Shown piece after piece: positions 57,823 through 64,000 of a stretch of DNA of 64,000 bases. Position 1 is the first letter of the stretch. Every line of letters starts with the position of its first letter. Source of the stretch: an uncultured Bradyrhizobium sp. (GTDB lineage: Bacteria; Pseudomonadota; Alphaproteobacteria; Rhizobiales; Xanthobacteraceae); assembly GCF_936943645.1 (NCBI RefSeq), contig NZ_CAKZJO010000056.1, positions 62,001-126,000 of the forward strand, in the 5' to 3' direction. The notes below the pieces were generated by a model, which saw only the letters and a list, made by a program, of their open reading frames with translations, was not told where the DNA came from and made no database searches. The position numbers and the translations under genes were made by a program.

Positions 57823-57904
57823 AACGAATGGTGGGGTGCAGCGGCTGACTGCAATAGGTGTCCCGCGCCTGTGAGCAGCCCTCAAAATCTTTTCGACCCG
57901 GCCC

Positions 57905-57932
57905 CTTGAAAGCGTTTTCCGATTTTCTAAGT
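57905..57932 (+). promoter_or_regulatory. Candidate heat-shock (RpoH-type) promoter for hsp20
   Basis: CTTGAAA (57905-57911), followed about 14-16 nt later by TTCTAAG, resembles a heat-shock sigma-factor promoter. It lies about 25 nt upstream of the first ROSE stem. Only the -35 part is a good match. Confidence 0.4.
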
Positions 57933-57954
57933 CGTTTTTCGCCGCGAGAGCGGT

Positions 57955-58066
57955 GTGCCGGATGCCGGATCGGGTCCGGCACGGGCGCCGGGCCGGTCTT
58001 CTGACTCCGTCTGATATCCAGTCCTGCGCTCCTTCGTATCCATCTTGCTCTCAGGAGGACTTGGTT
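57955..58066 (+). ncRNA. ROSE RNA thermometer in hsp20 leader
   Basis: ROSE elements are leader RNAs that hide the ribosome site of rhizobial small heat-shock genes at normal temperature and open on heating. The 5' stem GTGCCGGA/TCCGGCAC (57955-57982) is followed by further GC-rich pairs. The diagnostic 3' hairpin is present: TCTTGCT (58043-58049) faces AGGAGGA (58053-58059) across a 3-nt loop, giving U-A, C-G, a G-G mismatch, U-A, U-G, C-G and U-A. The Shine-Dalgarno sequence is thereby paired. The text around it closely resembles the hspA leader of Bradyrhizobium as I recall it. Confidence 0.85.
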
Positions 58067-58528
58067 ATGAGGACCAGTTTCGACTTCGCGCCCCTGTGGC
58101 GCTCCACCATCGGCTTCGATCACCTGGCCGACCTCGTCGACAGCACGCTGCGCCGGGCGACCGAGGACAATTATCCCCCCTGCAACATCGAACGCTCCGG
58201 CGAGGATCACTACCGCATCAGCCTTGCGGTGGCGGGCTTCGGCGCCAACGACATCACGGTGACGGCCGAACAGAACGCGCTCACGATCGAGGGCAGGAAA
58301 CCCGAGACCGCCTCGCGGGAATATCTGTACCAGGGCATCGCTGCGCGACCGTTCCGGCGTGTGTTCAACCTTGCTGACTATGTCCAGGTGAAGCAGGCGT
58401 CCTTCCAGGACGGGCTCCTGATCATCGACCTCGTCCGCGAGATTCCGGAAGCAATGAAGCCGCGCCGTATCCCGATCTCGGGTGCTACGCCTGTCGCGTC
58501 GCAGATCGAGCAGAAGAAGGCTGCTTGA
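58067..58528 (+). CDS. Small heat-shock protein Hsp20 (IbpA-like, class A)
   Basis: The 153-residue chaperone holds unfolding proteins for later refolding. The alpha-crystallin domain covers about 36-130, with NIERSGEDHYRISLAVAGF and DGLLIIDLVREIP. The C-terminal IPI (135-137) is the IxI/V motif needed for oligomer assembly. The N-terminus FDFAPLWRSTIGFDHL is typical of class A rhizobial sHSPs (HspA/B/D type). AGGAGG lies in the ROSE hairpin just before the ATG. A 111-residue protein gene follows after 120 nt on the same strand. Confidence 0.96.
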   Translation: MRTSFDFAPLWRSTIGFDHLADLVDSTLRRATEDNYPPCNIERSGEDHYRISLAVAGFGANDITVTAEQNALTIEGRKPETASREYLYQGIAARPFRRVFNLADYVQVKQASFQDGLLIIDLVREIPEAMKPRRIPISGATPVASQIEQKKAA

Positions 58529-58571
58529 GGCGCGAGGCCAGCGTACGATCGACACACATTCATGTCGAACA

Positions 58572-58598
58572 GGACGGCGGCGGTTGCCGCCGCCGTCC
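58572..58598 (+). terminator. Strong intercistronic stem-loop after hsp20
   Basis: A perfect 12-bp stem (GGACGGCGGCGG and CCGCCGCCGTCC) with loop TTG lies 44 nt after hsp20 and 51 nt before the next gene. There is no T-run, so it may stabilise the hsp20 mRNA or attenuate rather than fully terminate. Confidence 0.5.
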
Positions 58599-58648
58599 CT
58601 TCGCCAACAAGTCCGTCCCTTGGAAAGGAGCATGAGGGAGGTTCACCA

Positions 58649-58984
58649 ATGACCAACGTGAAGACTGATTCCGGCACACTCAACCCGCTGTTTCATCCCG
58701 CCGCCCACTACGACTCGCCTGCCGACGTCCTGAATGCGATGGAGCTCTCTCCGCCGGAGAAGCGGATCATCCTGTCGTCCTGGGCGTCCGACATGTACGC
58801 GGTCGAATCCTGTCCCGGATTGCGCGAGATTCCCGGGATGCGCCATACGGTCCGGCTCGCCGACATCCTGGCAGCACTGCGCAAGCTCGACGGCGACAAC
58901 GACAATGACGATCCGCCGCGCGGCGGCGGCGTGCCGATGCGGTTGCGGCGGCCCTGGGCCGCCGCGGAGGGGCGAAGCCCATGA
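58649..58984 (+). CDS. Conserved hypothetical protein linked to Hsp20
   Basis: This is a soluble 111-residue protein I cannot assign to a named family. The middle part (about 25-80) reads SPADVLNAMELSPPEKRIIL, then a Trp-Ala-Ser segment and HTVRLADILAALRKLD. It looks like a small helical domain with a conserved Pro-Pro-Glu-Lys-Arg turn, similar to the rhizobial proteins often annotated only as hypothetical. The C-terminus has DGDNDNDD followed by an Arg/Pro-rich tail. GGGAGG lies about 9 nt before the ATG. Its position directly after the ROSE-controlled hsp20 suggests a stress role. Confidence 0.78.
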   Translation: MTNVKTDSGTLNPLFHPAAHYDSPADVLNAMELSPPEKRIILSSWASDMYAVESCPGLREIPGMRHTVRLADILAALRKLDGDNDNDDPPRGGGVPMRLRRPWAAAEGRSP

Positions 58985-59064
58985 TGCTCACGCAGACTGT
59001 CCTGGGACTCGTGCTGCTGGGCAGGCCTCGGCGGCCTTCGTCATGATCCGTAGGTTCTCGTAGC

Positions 59065-59241
59065 TCAGGCGGCGTGGTAATCCAGCTCGCCCAGGAGGTC
59101 GCGGAGCTGCCGACGCTCGCGTTCGATGCGTTGCCGATAAAGCTCGCGCTCATGCTCGGTCTTCGCGTTTGCGAGCAGCAGCTCGTAATGGCCGATCACC
59201 TTTTCGCTGCCGCGAATGAGCAGCTCCCGCTGACGGGTCAT
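59065..59241 (-). CDS. Small charged helical protein (58 aa), coupled to upstream gene
   Basis: This short gene encodes 58 residues. The protein is almost entirely helical and rich in Glu, Arg and Leu: GSEKVIGHYELLLANAK, then RELYRQRIERERRQLRDLL and a terminal DYHAA. There is no membrane segment or signal. Its ATG overlaps the TGA of the 72-residue gene as ATGA, so the two are translationally coupled. Position-specific codon preference (G/C at third positions) supports a real gene. Function unknown. Confidence 0.7.
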   Translation of the reverse strand: MTRQRELLIRGSEKVIGHYELLLANAKTEHERELYRQRIERERRQLRDLLGELDYHAA

Positions 59242-59456
59242 CGCGCCACCCCCATTGCCTCGGACGGCACTCCGGAGACATGGAGGTCAAGGAGGAGGGT
59301 CGCCGCGGCCAACTCATCGAGCGCCGACTTTTCTTCCACCAGGCGTCGCTCGATGAAATTGCGTTCCAGCTGCGATAGCCTTGTTTTCAGCAGCCGTCGG
59401 TAGCGGTGAATATTGTTGCGGTGCGCACGTATACGGGCCAATTTCTCGTCGAGCAT
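59238..59456 (-). CDS. Small charged helical protein (72 aa)
   Basis: The 72-residue product begins MLDEKLARIRAHRNNIHRYR and continues with LKTRLSQLERNFIERRLVEE, two amphipathic helices of coiled-coil character with a net positive charge. A short hydrophobic stretch LAAATLLLDLHV follows. As far as I recall, similar small proteins occur widely in Bradyrhizobium and Rhodopseudomonas without assigned function. Upstream in-frame sequence looks non-coding, so the ATG at 59456 is chosen. It is the first gene of a two-gene unit with the 58-residue protein and is convergent with the hsp20 unit. Confidence 0.78.
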   Translation of the reverse strand: MLDEKLARIRAHRNNIHRYRRLLKTRLSQLERNFIERRLVEEKSALDELAAATLLLDLHVSGVPSEAMGVAR

Positions 59457-59659
59457 CGTCGTCTCTCCAGACGGTCGCGTTGGATCCTTCGATTTCAGAG
59501 GGTGAGAAAGCACTTTCTCGGTCAGAAAAATATTCAGCGCGCAACGCGTGTCAAGATGTTCGAAGCTCGCGTTCGTTCCTGTTGCTGACACGCGGAAGAT
59601 CGACTATCAGCCGGCTTGGCGCGCTTGACGCGGCCCAACGACAAGGAAGGGAGCCTGAG

Positions 59660-60457
59660 ATGAACCGGACCTCACCAACGCGCCGCGAGCTGCTTGCAAC
59701 CGCAGCGGCGGCCACCGCAGTGTCCATGGCAGAGGTCGTGCCGGCCACAGCGCAGGCCGGACCCAAGCCGATCTTTGCTGTGCCGATGGTGACGATCCCG
59801 ATCGTCGGCGAGACCCAGGTGTTCCAGGTCCGGCGCATCTACTGCATCGGGCGCAATTATGCGGCGCATGCGATCGAGCGTGGCTCGGATCCGAACCGCG
59901 AGCCGCCGTTCTTCTTCCAGAAGCCGACCGACGCGATCCAGAACGTCGCCATCGGCGAGGTCGCCGATCATCCCTATCCGTCATTGACCAAGAACTATCA
60001 TCACGAGGTCGAGCTGGTCGCCGCGCTGAAGTCCGGCGGCACCAACATTCCCGCCGACAAGGCGCTCGACCATGTCTATGGCTACGCGCTCGGCCTCGAC
60101 ATGACGCGGCGCGACCTCCAGAACGGCATGGCCGCCGAGAAGAAGCCTTGGGAAATCGGCAAGAGCTTTGACCATGCTGCCGTGCTCGGTCCGATTCATC
60201 CGGCCAGCAAGACCGGCCATTTCGAGAAGGGCGCGATCTCGCTGGCGGTCAACGGCAACGTCAAGCAGAACTCGGATCTCAGCAAGATGATCTGGAGCGT
60301 GGCCGAGCAGATCGCAAAGCTGTCGGAAGCGTTCGAGTTGAAGGCCGGCGACATCATCTATTCGGGCACGCCGGAGAATGTCGGTCCCGTCGTGAAGGGC
60401 GATGTGCTGCTATGCAAGCTCGAGGGCTTGCCGGATATGTCGATCAAGATCGTCTAG
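59660..60457 (+). CDS. Fumarylacetoacetate hydrolase-family protein with Tat signal
   Basis: The 265-residue protein carries a FAH domain (about 55-265): YCIGRNYAAHA, the metal-binding HHEVELVAAL, ALGLDMTRRDLQ and SGTPENVGPV. FAH-family enzymes cleave C-C bonds or hydrate or decarboxylate keto acids and are normally cytoplasmic. Here a twin-arginine signal precedes it (Arg8-Arg9 in TRRELLATAAAATAV, cleavage likely after ATAQA at 33), implying periplasmic export of a folded metalloenzyme. GGAAGGGAG precedes the ATG at 59660, so the start is well supported. It is a single gene flanked by a family A repeat. Confidence 0.88.
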   Translation: MNRTSPTRRELLATAAAATAVSMAEVVPATAQAGPKPIFAVPMVTIPIVGETQVFQVRRIYCIGRNYAAHAIERGSDPNREPPFFFQKPTDAIQNVAIGEVADHPYPSLTKNYHHEVELVAALKSGGTNIPADKALDHVYGYALGLDMTRRDLQNGMAAEKKPWEIGKSFDHAAVLGPIHPASKTGHFEKGAISLAVNGNVKQNSDLSKMIWSVAEQIAKLSEAFELKAGDIIYSGTPENVGPVVKGDVLLCKLEGLPDMSIKIV

Positions 60458-60532
60458 TTGGCTGCGCGCTCTCTGCGTGGCGAAGAGATCGCGTTTCAAC
60501 TGCGCATCTTGGGACACGATAGTTCCCGCATC

Positions 60533-60616
60533 GTCATGGCCGGTCTCGTCCCGGCCATCCACGCCTTGCGACGCGGCACTGAGAACGTGGATGTCCGGGA
60601 TTAGCTCGGGCATGAC
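60533..60616. repeat. Dispersed palindromic repeat, family A, copy 3
   Basis: The third copy of the family at 16727 and 53870 has arms GTCATGGCCGGTCTCGTCCC and GGGATTAGCTCGGGCATGAC. It is more diverged than the other two. It occupies part of the 325-nt gap 60458-60782, in which no gene is seen. Confidence 0.85.
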
Positions 60617-60782
60617 GACCTGTTGTGACGGCCGAGATGCGAGGATCCCGCCCACTGGCGGGAGGAGTGCCGCTGTCGCCGACGTCCGGGTTCCACCGGC
60701 CGATTGCCTTCTGTTGGCCGGCAAGCGAACCTCCTGTGGCCATATTTGAGCACGAGTGATTTCCCGTGAGGGAGGCGCTCCG

Positions 60783-61163
60783 ATGACCAAAGCTCTGATC
60801 ACTGCTGTCGCAATGCTGGCCTTTGTGCCGGTGAGCGCGGTTGCGCAGGAGCGCGCGGGCGATGCGGCGCTCGGCGCGGTGTCGGGCGCGGTCGTGCTGG
60901 GACCGGTCGGTGCCGTCGCCGGCGCCTTGATCGGCTACACCGCCGGGCCTTCGATCGCCCGGTCCTGGGGCGTGAGAGGTTCGCGGTCGGCAGGACACCG
61001 GCAGCCGCGGCGCGCGGCCGCGACTGGTAGCCCACCGCGCACGCGGCAGGCCATGAATGCCAACGGTCAGATGAGAGCTGCCGGCAATCCGGCTCCGCCG
61101 GTTCAAGCTGCGCCTGCCGCGCCGACGCAAGCCCCGGCGCCGCCCGTTCAGGGCTTCGACTGA
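60783..61163 (+). CDS. Exported glycine-rich (glycine-zipper-like) protein
   Basis: This 126-residue protein has a Sec signal (TKALITAVAMLAFVPVSAVAQ, cleaved near 23). It is followed by a Gly/Ala-rich hydrophobic hairpin (about 30-62) with LGAVSGAVVLGPVGAVAGAL and GYTAGPSIA, as in glycine-zipper envelope proteins. The rest is basic and then Pro/Ala/Gln-rich (VQAAPAAPTQAPAPPVQGFD). Such proteins may sit in the outer membrane or periplasm; function unknown. The gene ends 10 nt from the convergent iclR gene. Confidence 0.78.
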   Translation: MTKALITAVAMLAFVPVSAVAQERAGDAALGAVSGAVVLGPVGAVAGALIGYTAGPSIARSWGVRGSRSAGHRQPRRAAATGSPPRTRQAMNANGQMRAAGNPAPPVQAAPAAPTQAPAPPVQGFD

Positions 61164-61173
61164 GACCGCAGCC

Positions 61174-61914
61174 TCAAGCCGACGCCTTCGGCCGCAGCCG
61201 GTCGACCGTGCGCGCGATCAGCGCGGCGACCTCGCCGACCTTGGGGCCGATGCGGAATTCCGGGCCTGCGACGACGACCGAGAGACGGCGATCGCCGACC
61301 GGCAGGGGGATGGCCGCGCCGGCAAGGTCGCGGCTGTAATCGCCAAAGCTCTGGCAATAGCCGCGCGCGATCGAATTGCGCAGCTCGGTCTCCACGGCCT
61401 CGATGCTGATCGGTGTCGACGGGCCGTATTGCTTGAACTCGATCTTGCGATAGACCGAGTCGCGCTCTTCCTGGGAATATTGCAGCAGCAGCGCGCGGCC
61501 GCTTGCGGTCGCATGGATCGGCACGCGGTGGCCGATGGTGGCGAAATAGCGGATCGCGGCGGCGGATTCGACGACGTCGATGAACACGGCCATGACGCCG
61601 GCCGGCGCCACGATCGACGCGGTCTCGCCGGTCTCGGCGGAGAGGTCGGCGATCAGCTGATGCGTCCATGGCGGCAGCGGCTCGACCTCGGAGATCATCC
61701 GCGCCATGGCGAGCCAGCGCGGCGTCGGGTAGAAGCCGGCGCGCGGCCGCGGCTCATAGAGATAGCCCTTCTCCGACAGCGTCGCGAGCAGGTTGAAGGT
61801 CGAGGAGCGCGGCCAGCCGAAATGATCGGCGATCTCCGCAAGCGTCGCCGGCTTCCTCGCCTGCGCGAAGAATTCCATGATCTCCAGGACGTTTGCGGCT
61901 TGGCGAACGATCAT
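61174..61914 (-). CDS. IclR-family regulator of CoA-ester genes
   Basis: The 246-residue regulator has an N-terminal winged helix (1-62), with ATLAEIADHFGWPRSSTFNLLA, and a C-terminal ligand domain, with VPIHATASGRALLLQYS and SIARGYCQSFGDYSRDLAGAA. It lies downstream of, and on the same strand as, the CaiB-MaoC-HpcH genes, separated from them by a repeat with a strong hairpin. It probably responds to an organic acid or CoA-ester precursor. Identity as IclR is clear; the target is inferred from neighbourhood. Confidence 0.92.
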   Translation of the reverse strand: MIVRQAANVLEIMEFFAQARKPATLAEIADHFGWPRSSTFNLLATLSEKGYLYEPRPRAGFYPTPRWLAMARMISEVEPLPPWTHQLIADLSAETGETASIVAPAGVMAVFIDVVESAAAIRYFATIGHRVPIHATASGRALLLQYSQEERDSVYRKIEFKQYGPSTPISIEAVETELRNSIARGYCQSFGDYSRDLAGAAIPLPVGDRRLSVVVAGPEFRIGPKVGEVAALIARTVDRLRPKASA

Positions 61915-61935
61915 GGCGGGCTTTGCGTCCTGAAC

Positions 61936-62034
61936 TAGAGCGTTTTCAAGCGAAGTGGATACCGGTTCGCGTTAAGAAAACGCGTCAAACAAGAATCCAG
62001 AGCCCAGTTCCGATTCCATCGGAACTGGGCTCTA
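61936..62034. repeat. Dispersed repeat with 16-bp hairpin overlapping lyase stop codon
   Basis: The left half contains the inverted pair GCGTTTTC/GAAAACGC (61940-61947, 61976-61983). The right half is a perfect hairpin AGAGCCCAGTTCCGAT-TCC-ATCGGAACTGGGCTCT (61999-62033), which reaches into the stop codon of the lyase gene on the minus strand. It resembles a repeat common in Bradyrhizobium and may act as the terminator of the CoA-ester operon. Confidence 0.85.
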
Positions 62035-62883
62035 GGGCTGACCGAGGATCTTCTTCGCGGCGCGAAGATGCGGCTTGTCGATCATCTGGCCGTCGAGCCG
62101 CAGCGTGCCGGAATTCGGATTGCTGGCGAATGCCGCAATCACCTTCTGCGCCCAGGTGCGTTCCGCCTCGGTCGGATCGAATGCGGTGTTGACCACATCG
62201 ACATGCTTCGGGTGGATCAAGGCCTTGGCGGAAAAACCGTCGCGCCGCGCCGCGCGCGTCTCCTGCTCGAGGCCGGCGAGGTTGTCGATATCGGTATAGA
62301 CGGTGTCGATCGGCGCGACGTCGGCCGCGGCCGCCGCCATCAGGCAGAGATCGCGCGCGAGGCGATAGGGGCTGTGGAACACGCCGCCCGAGGCTTTCTC
62401 GGTGGCGCCGAGAGACGCAGAGAGATCCTCCGCGCCCCACATCAGGCCGGCGAGACGGGGAGAGCAGCCCTTGTAGCTGCCGAGCCCGAAGATCGAGCTG
62501 GCCGTCTCCGTCGCCACGCAGACGATGCGGGTGGTGCCGACCGCGATGCCGGCCGCAGCTTCCAGCGCTTCGAGCCAGGTCGCGACCTGCCGCACGTCAT
62601 CACCGCCTTGCGATTTCGGCAGCACGATACCATCGGGCCGGCCCGGCAGTACCGCGGCGAGATCGGCCAGCGTCATGCCGGTGTCGAGCGCGTTGACGCG
62701 GACATAAAGCTGGTGCGGGCCGGGGCGGCCCTTCAGCATCGCCAGCGTCAGGCTGCGCGCCTCCGGCTTCTTCTCGGTGACGACGGAGTCCTCGAGGTCA
62801 ATGATCAGCGCGTCGGCCTTGCCTTCGCTCGCCTTCTCGAATTTGCGCGGGGAATCGCCCGGCACGAACAGCATCGAACGCAT
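62032..62883 (-). CDS. HpcH/HpaI-family CoA-ester lyase (citramalyl/malyl-CoA lyase-like)
   Basis: The 283-residue enzyme belongs to the citrate lyase beta/malyl-CoA lyase family. It has the N-terminal RSMLFVPGDSPRKFEKA, the CoA/Mg segment LIIDLEDSVV, the conserved Arg in LYVRVNALDT, CVATETASSIFGL with the metal Glu, and GLMWGAEDLSASLG with the metal Asp. It should cleave a 3-hydroxyacyl-CoA such as citramalyl-CoA, malyl-CoA or beta-methylmalyl-CoA. The start overlaps the MaoC gene stop as ATGA. Together with CaiB and MaoC genes it suggests an itaconate- or mesaconate-like pathway. Confidence 0.9.
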   Translation of the reverse strand: MRSMLFVPGDSPRKFEKASEGKADALIIDLEDSVVTEKKPEARSLTLAMLKGRPGPHQLYVRVNALDTGMTLADLAAVLPGRPDGIVLPKSQGGDDVRQVATWLEALEAAAGIAVGTTRIVCVATETASSIFGLGSYKGCSPRLAGLMWGAEDLSASLGATEKASGGVFHSPYRLARDLCLMAAAAADVAPIDTVYTDIDNLAGLEQETRAARRDGFSAKALIHPKHVDVVNTAFDPTEAERTWAQKVIAAFASNPNSGTLRLDGQMIDKPHLRAAKKILGQP

Positions 62884-63335
62884 CAGACCGGCCTCTTGTG
62901 CATCATCGCCATGCGGCGGCATTTTCCGACGATCTCGTCGTTCTGGTTCAGAGCGTGGTGCTCGAACTCGACGATGCCCGCTTTCGGGCGCGATTTGGAT
63001 TCCCTCAACGAAAGCACCTTCGTCGTCGCCCGCAAGGTGTCGCCATGGAAGACCGGCTTCGGAAAGGTGACGTCGGTCATGCCGAGATTGGCGACGGTTG
63101 TGCCCATGGTCGTATCATAGACCGTCATGCCGATCATGATGCCGAGGGTGTAAAGGCTGTTGAAAATGCGCTGGCCGAACTCGGTCTTCTCGGAGAAATG
63201 GGCGTCGATGTGCAGCGGCTGCGGATTGAGTGTCAGCAGGCTGAACATGGTGTTGTCCATCTCCGTGACGGTCCGCGTCAGCGGATGCCTGAACTCCTGG
63301 CCCACGGAAAAGTCTTCGAAATAAAGTCCGGCCAT
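62883..63335 (-). CDS. MaoC-family acyl-CoA dehydratase/hydratase
   Basis: The 150-residue hot-dog-fold protein has the hydratase motif in LLTLNPQPLHIDAHFSEKT (Asp and His as catalytic pair) and GMTDVTFPKPVFHGDTL. This single-domain type includes mesaconyl-CoA hydratase and other short MaoC dehydratases. The start at 63335 is chosen because the protein then begins AGLYFEDFSVGQEF, the usual N-terminus. The gene lies 47 nt after the CaiB gene and overlaps the lyase gene by ATGA. It probably hydrates an unsaturated CoA ester whose product the lyase cleaves. Confidence 0.9.
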   Translation of the reverse strand: MAGLYFEDFSVGQEFRHPLTRTVTEMDNTMFSLLTLNPQPLHIDAHFSEKTEFGQRIFNSLYTLGIMIGMTVYDTTMGTTVANLGMTDVTFPKPVFHGDTLRATTKVLSLRESKSRPKAGIVEFEHHALNQNDEIVGKCRRMAMMHKRPV

Positions 63336-63382
63336 CGCGGTTTCCTCCCTGTGTATCATTGCGATCTGGCCAGCGCCCGCGC

Positions 63383-64000
63383 TCAAGGCGGCGCTGCCAG
63401 GTGAACTGCCTTCCGCTCTGCGAGCTGGTCGATCTCCTCAAGCGAGAAGCCGGCCTCGCGCAGAATGTCGCGGCCGTGCTGGCCGAGCGTCGGTGCGGGA
63501 CCGGCGGCTTCCGGCTGGGTCACGCTCCAGGTCGAGGGCACGCGCATCTGGCGGATGCGGCCTTCGACGGGATGATCGACCGTCTTGAAAAAGCCGACCG
63601 CATCCAGATGCGGATCGTAGAGGATCGTCTCCAGCGTGTGCATCGGCATCACCGGAATGTCGGCGCGCTCCAGCAATTCGCGCCATTCCGCGGTGGTGCG
63701 CGTCGTGAAGATCTCGCCGATCTCTGCGTAGATCTCGTCGATATGCCTGGTGCGCGCGGCGTGGTTGGCGAAGCGCGGCTGCTGCAGGAATTCCGGCCGG
63801 CCGATCGCCTCGAAGAAGCTGCGCCAGTGCTTGTCGTTGTAGATGAGGACGCAGAGATAGCCGTCGCTGGTCTTGTAGGGCTTTCGATAGCGCGACAGCA
63901 GGCGGGGATAGCCGCCATGATCAAGCGGCGGATCGTAGGTGAGTCCGCCCAGATGATCGACCAGCACGAACTCGGCCATGGATTCGAACATCGGCACATC
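63383..64000 (-). CDS. CaiB/BaiF family CoA-transferase, C-terminal part (truncated by window)
   Basis: Only about the last 205 residues of this class III CoA-transferase are inside the window; the catalytic Asp and the N-terminus lie beyond the right edge. The visible part includes PMFESMAEFVLVDHLGG, RPYRKPYKTS-like text (SRYRKPYKTSDGYLCVLIYN), RFANHAARTRHIDEI and GQHGRDIL, all standard for the family. It is the first gene of the minus-strand set CaiB-MaoC-HpcH, and would activate a free acid to its CoA ester. The acid could be itaconate, mesaconate, citramalate or another dicarboxylate; the sequence seen does not decide. Confidence 0.9.
   Translation of the reverse strand, partial: DVPMFESMAEFVLVDHLGGLTYDPPLDHGGYPRLLSRYRKPYKTSDGYLCVLIYNDKHWRSFFEAIGRPEFLQQPRFANHAARTRHIDEIYAEIGEIFTTRTTAEWRELLERADIPVMPMHTLETILYDPHLDAVGFFKTVDHPVEGRIRQMRVPSTWSVTQPEAAGPAPTLGQHGRDILREAGFSLEEIDQLAERKAVHLAAPP

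Noticed and set aside
57818..58633. Minus-strand open frame opposite the ROSE element and hsp20
   Set aside because: It is antisense to an RNA thermometer and a clear sHSP, with no domain.
58981..59063. Possible tiny membrane protein just after the Hsp20-linked gene
   Set aside because: ATG 58984 gives TQTVLGLVLLG and then an Arg/Pro tail. Only a 1-nt frameshift would give a sensible ending (ASAAFVMIRRFS). It may be a broken 26-residue gene or chance, and the evidence is too thin.

Overview
The window is about 65% G+C and reads as a chromosomal segment of a Bradyrhizobium-type alphaproteobacterium. The evidence is a lateral-flagella gene cluster with the rhizobial genes motC, flaF and flbT and a LafR/Rem/FtcR-type regulator, a ROSE RNA thermometer in front of a small heat-shock gene, abundant TRAP/ABC uptake systems for organic acids and amines, and dense dispersed palindromic repeats. 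This assignment comes from gene content and recalled family knowledge, not from a database search.

Region 1 (1-17.8 kb) is the distal part of a lateral flagellar cluster, all on the + strand and tightly packed: fliF (5' end outside the window), fliH, motB, motC, fliK, a lytic transglycosylase, flgE, flgK, flgL, flaF, flbT, flgD, fliQ, flhA, fliR, a coiled-coil protein, a FlgJ-type rod-binding protein, a FlgN-like chaperone and a membrane-anchored protein of unknown role. Many junctions are ATGA, GTGA, TTGA or TAATG overlaps. The orphan response regulator lafR lies convergently at the far end, next to 0.8 kb of AT-rich sequence without a convincing gene.

Region 2 (18.5-25.4 kb) holds single genes: a membrane-anchored coiled-coil protein, a MarR regulator with a cysteine-bearing tail, a Tat-exported dienelactone hydrolase, a beta-lactamase-fold hydrolase, an SDR epimerase-like protein, a HAD phosphatase and an NTF2-like protein. 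Region 3 (25.4-33.4 kb) is a sugar-acid module: a fructuronate reductase-like enzyme diverges from a GntR regulator across an ExuR/UxuR-type palindrome, followed by TRAP dctPQM, a zinc polyol/idonate-type dehydrogenase and uxuA. Together they fit import of an L-gulonate-, L-idonate- or hexuronate-type acid and conversion through D-fructuronate and D-mannonate to 2-keto-3-deoxygluconate. Region 4 (33.5-40.6 kb) is a LysR-flanked ABC importer operon of polyamine type, with a DAO-type oxidase and an atypical HAD protein.

Region 5 (40.7-46.1 kb) has a TetR gene divergent from an MFS transporter and a carboxylesterase, a racemase convergent with the esterase, and a metallophosphoesterase. Next comes a 1.3-kb island (46.09-47.39 kb) made almost entirely of dispersed palindromic elements, two of them interrupted by the same type of 30-33 nt hairpin. 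Region 6 (47.4-53.9 kb) is a probable amino-acid/keto-acid operon: D-2-hydroxyacid dehydrogenase, TPP enzyme, DadA-like oxidase, Asp/Glu-type racemase, GntR and SDR. Region 7 (53.9-57.8 kb) is a three-gene minus-strand operon of an ABC substrate-binding protein, a KstD-like flavoprotein and an IclR regulator. Region 8 (57.9-61.2 kb) holds the ROSE-controlled Hsp20 and a 111-aa partner, two translationally coupled small charged proteins, a FAH-family protein with a Tat signal, and a glycine-rich exported protein. Region 9 (61.2-64 kb) is a CaiB/MaoC/HpcH set with an IclR regulator, probably for a C5-dicarboxylate or related CoA-ester pathway; the CaiB gene runs off the end.

No rRNA, tRNA, CRISPR array, intact insertion sequence or prophage gene was recognised. 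The least explained material is the repeat island with its nested insertion hairpins, the 0.5-kb structured non-coding element inside it, the two coupled small proteins, and the unassigned flagellar accessory proteins.
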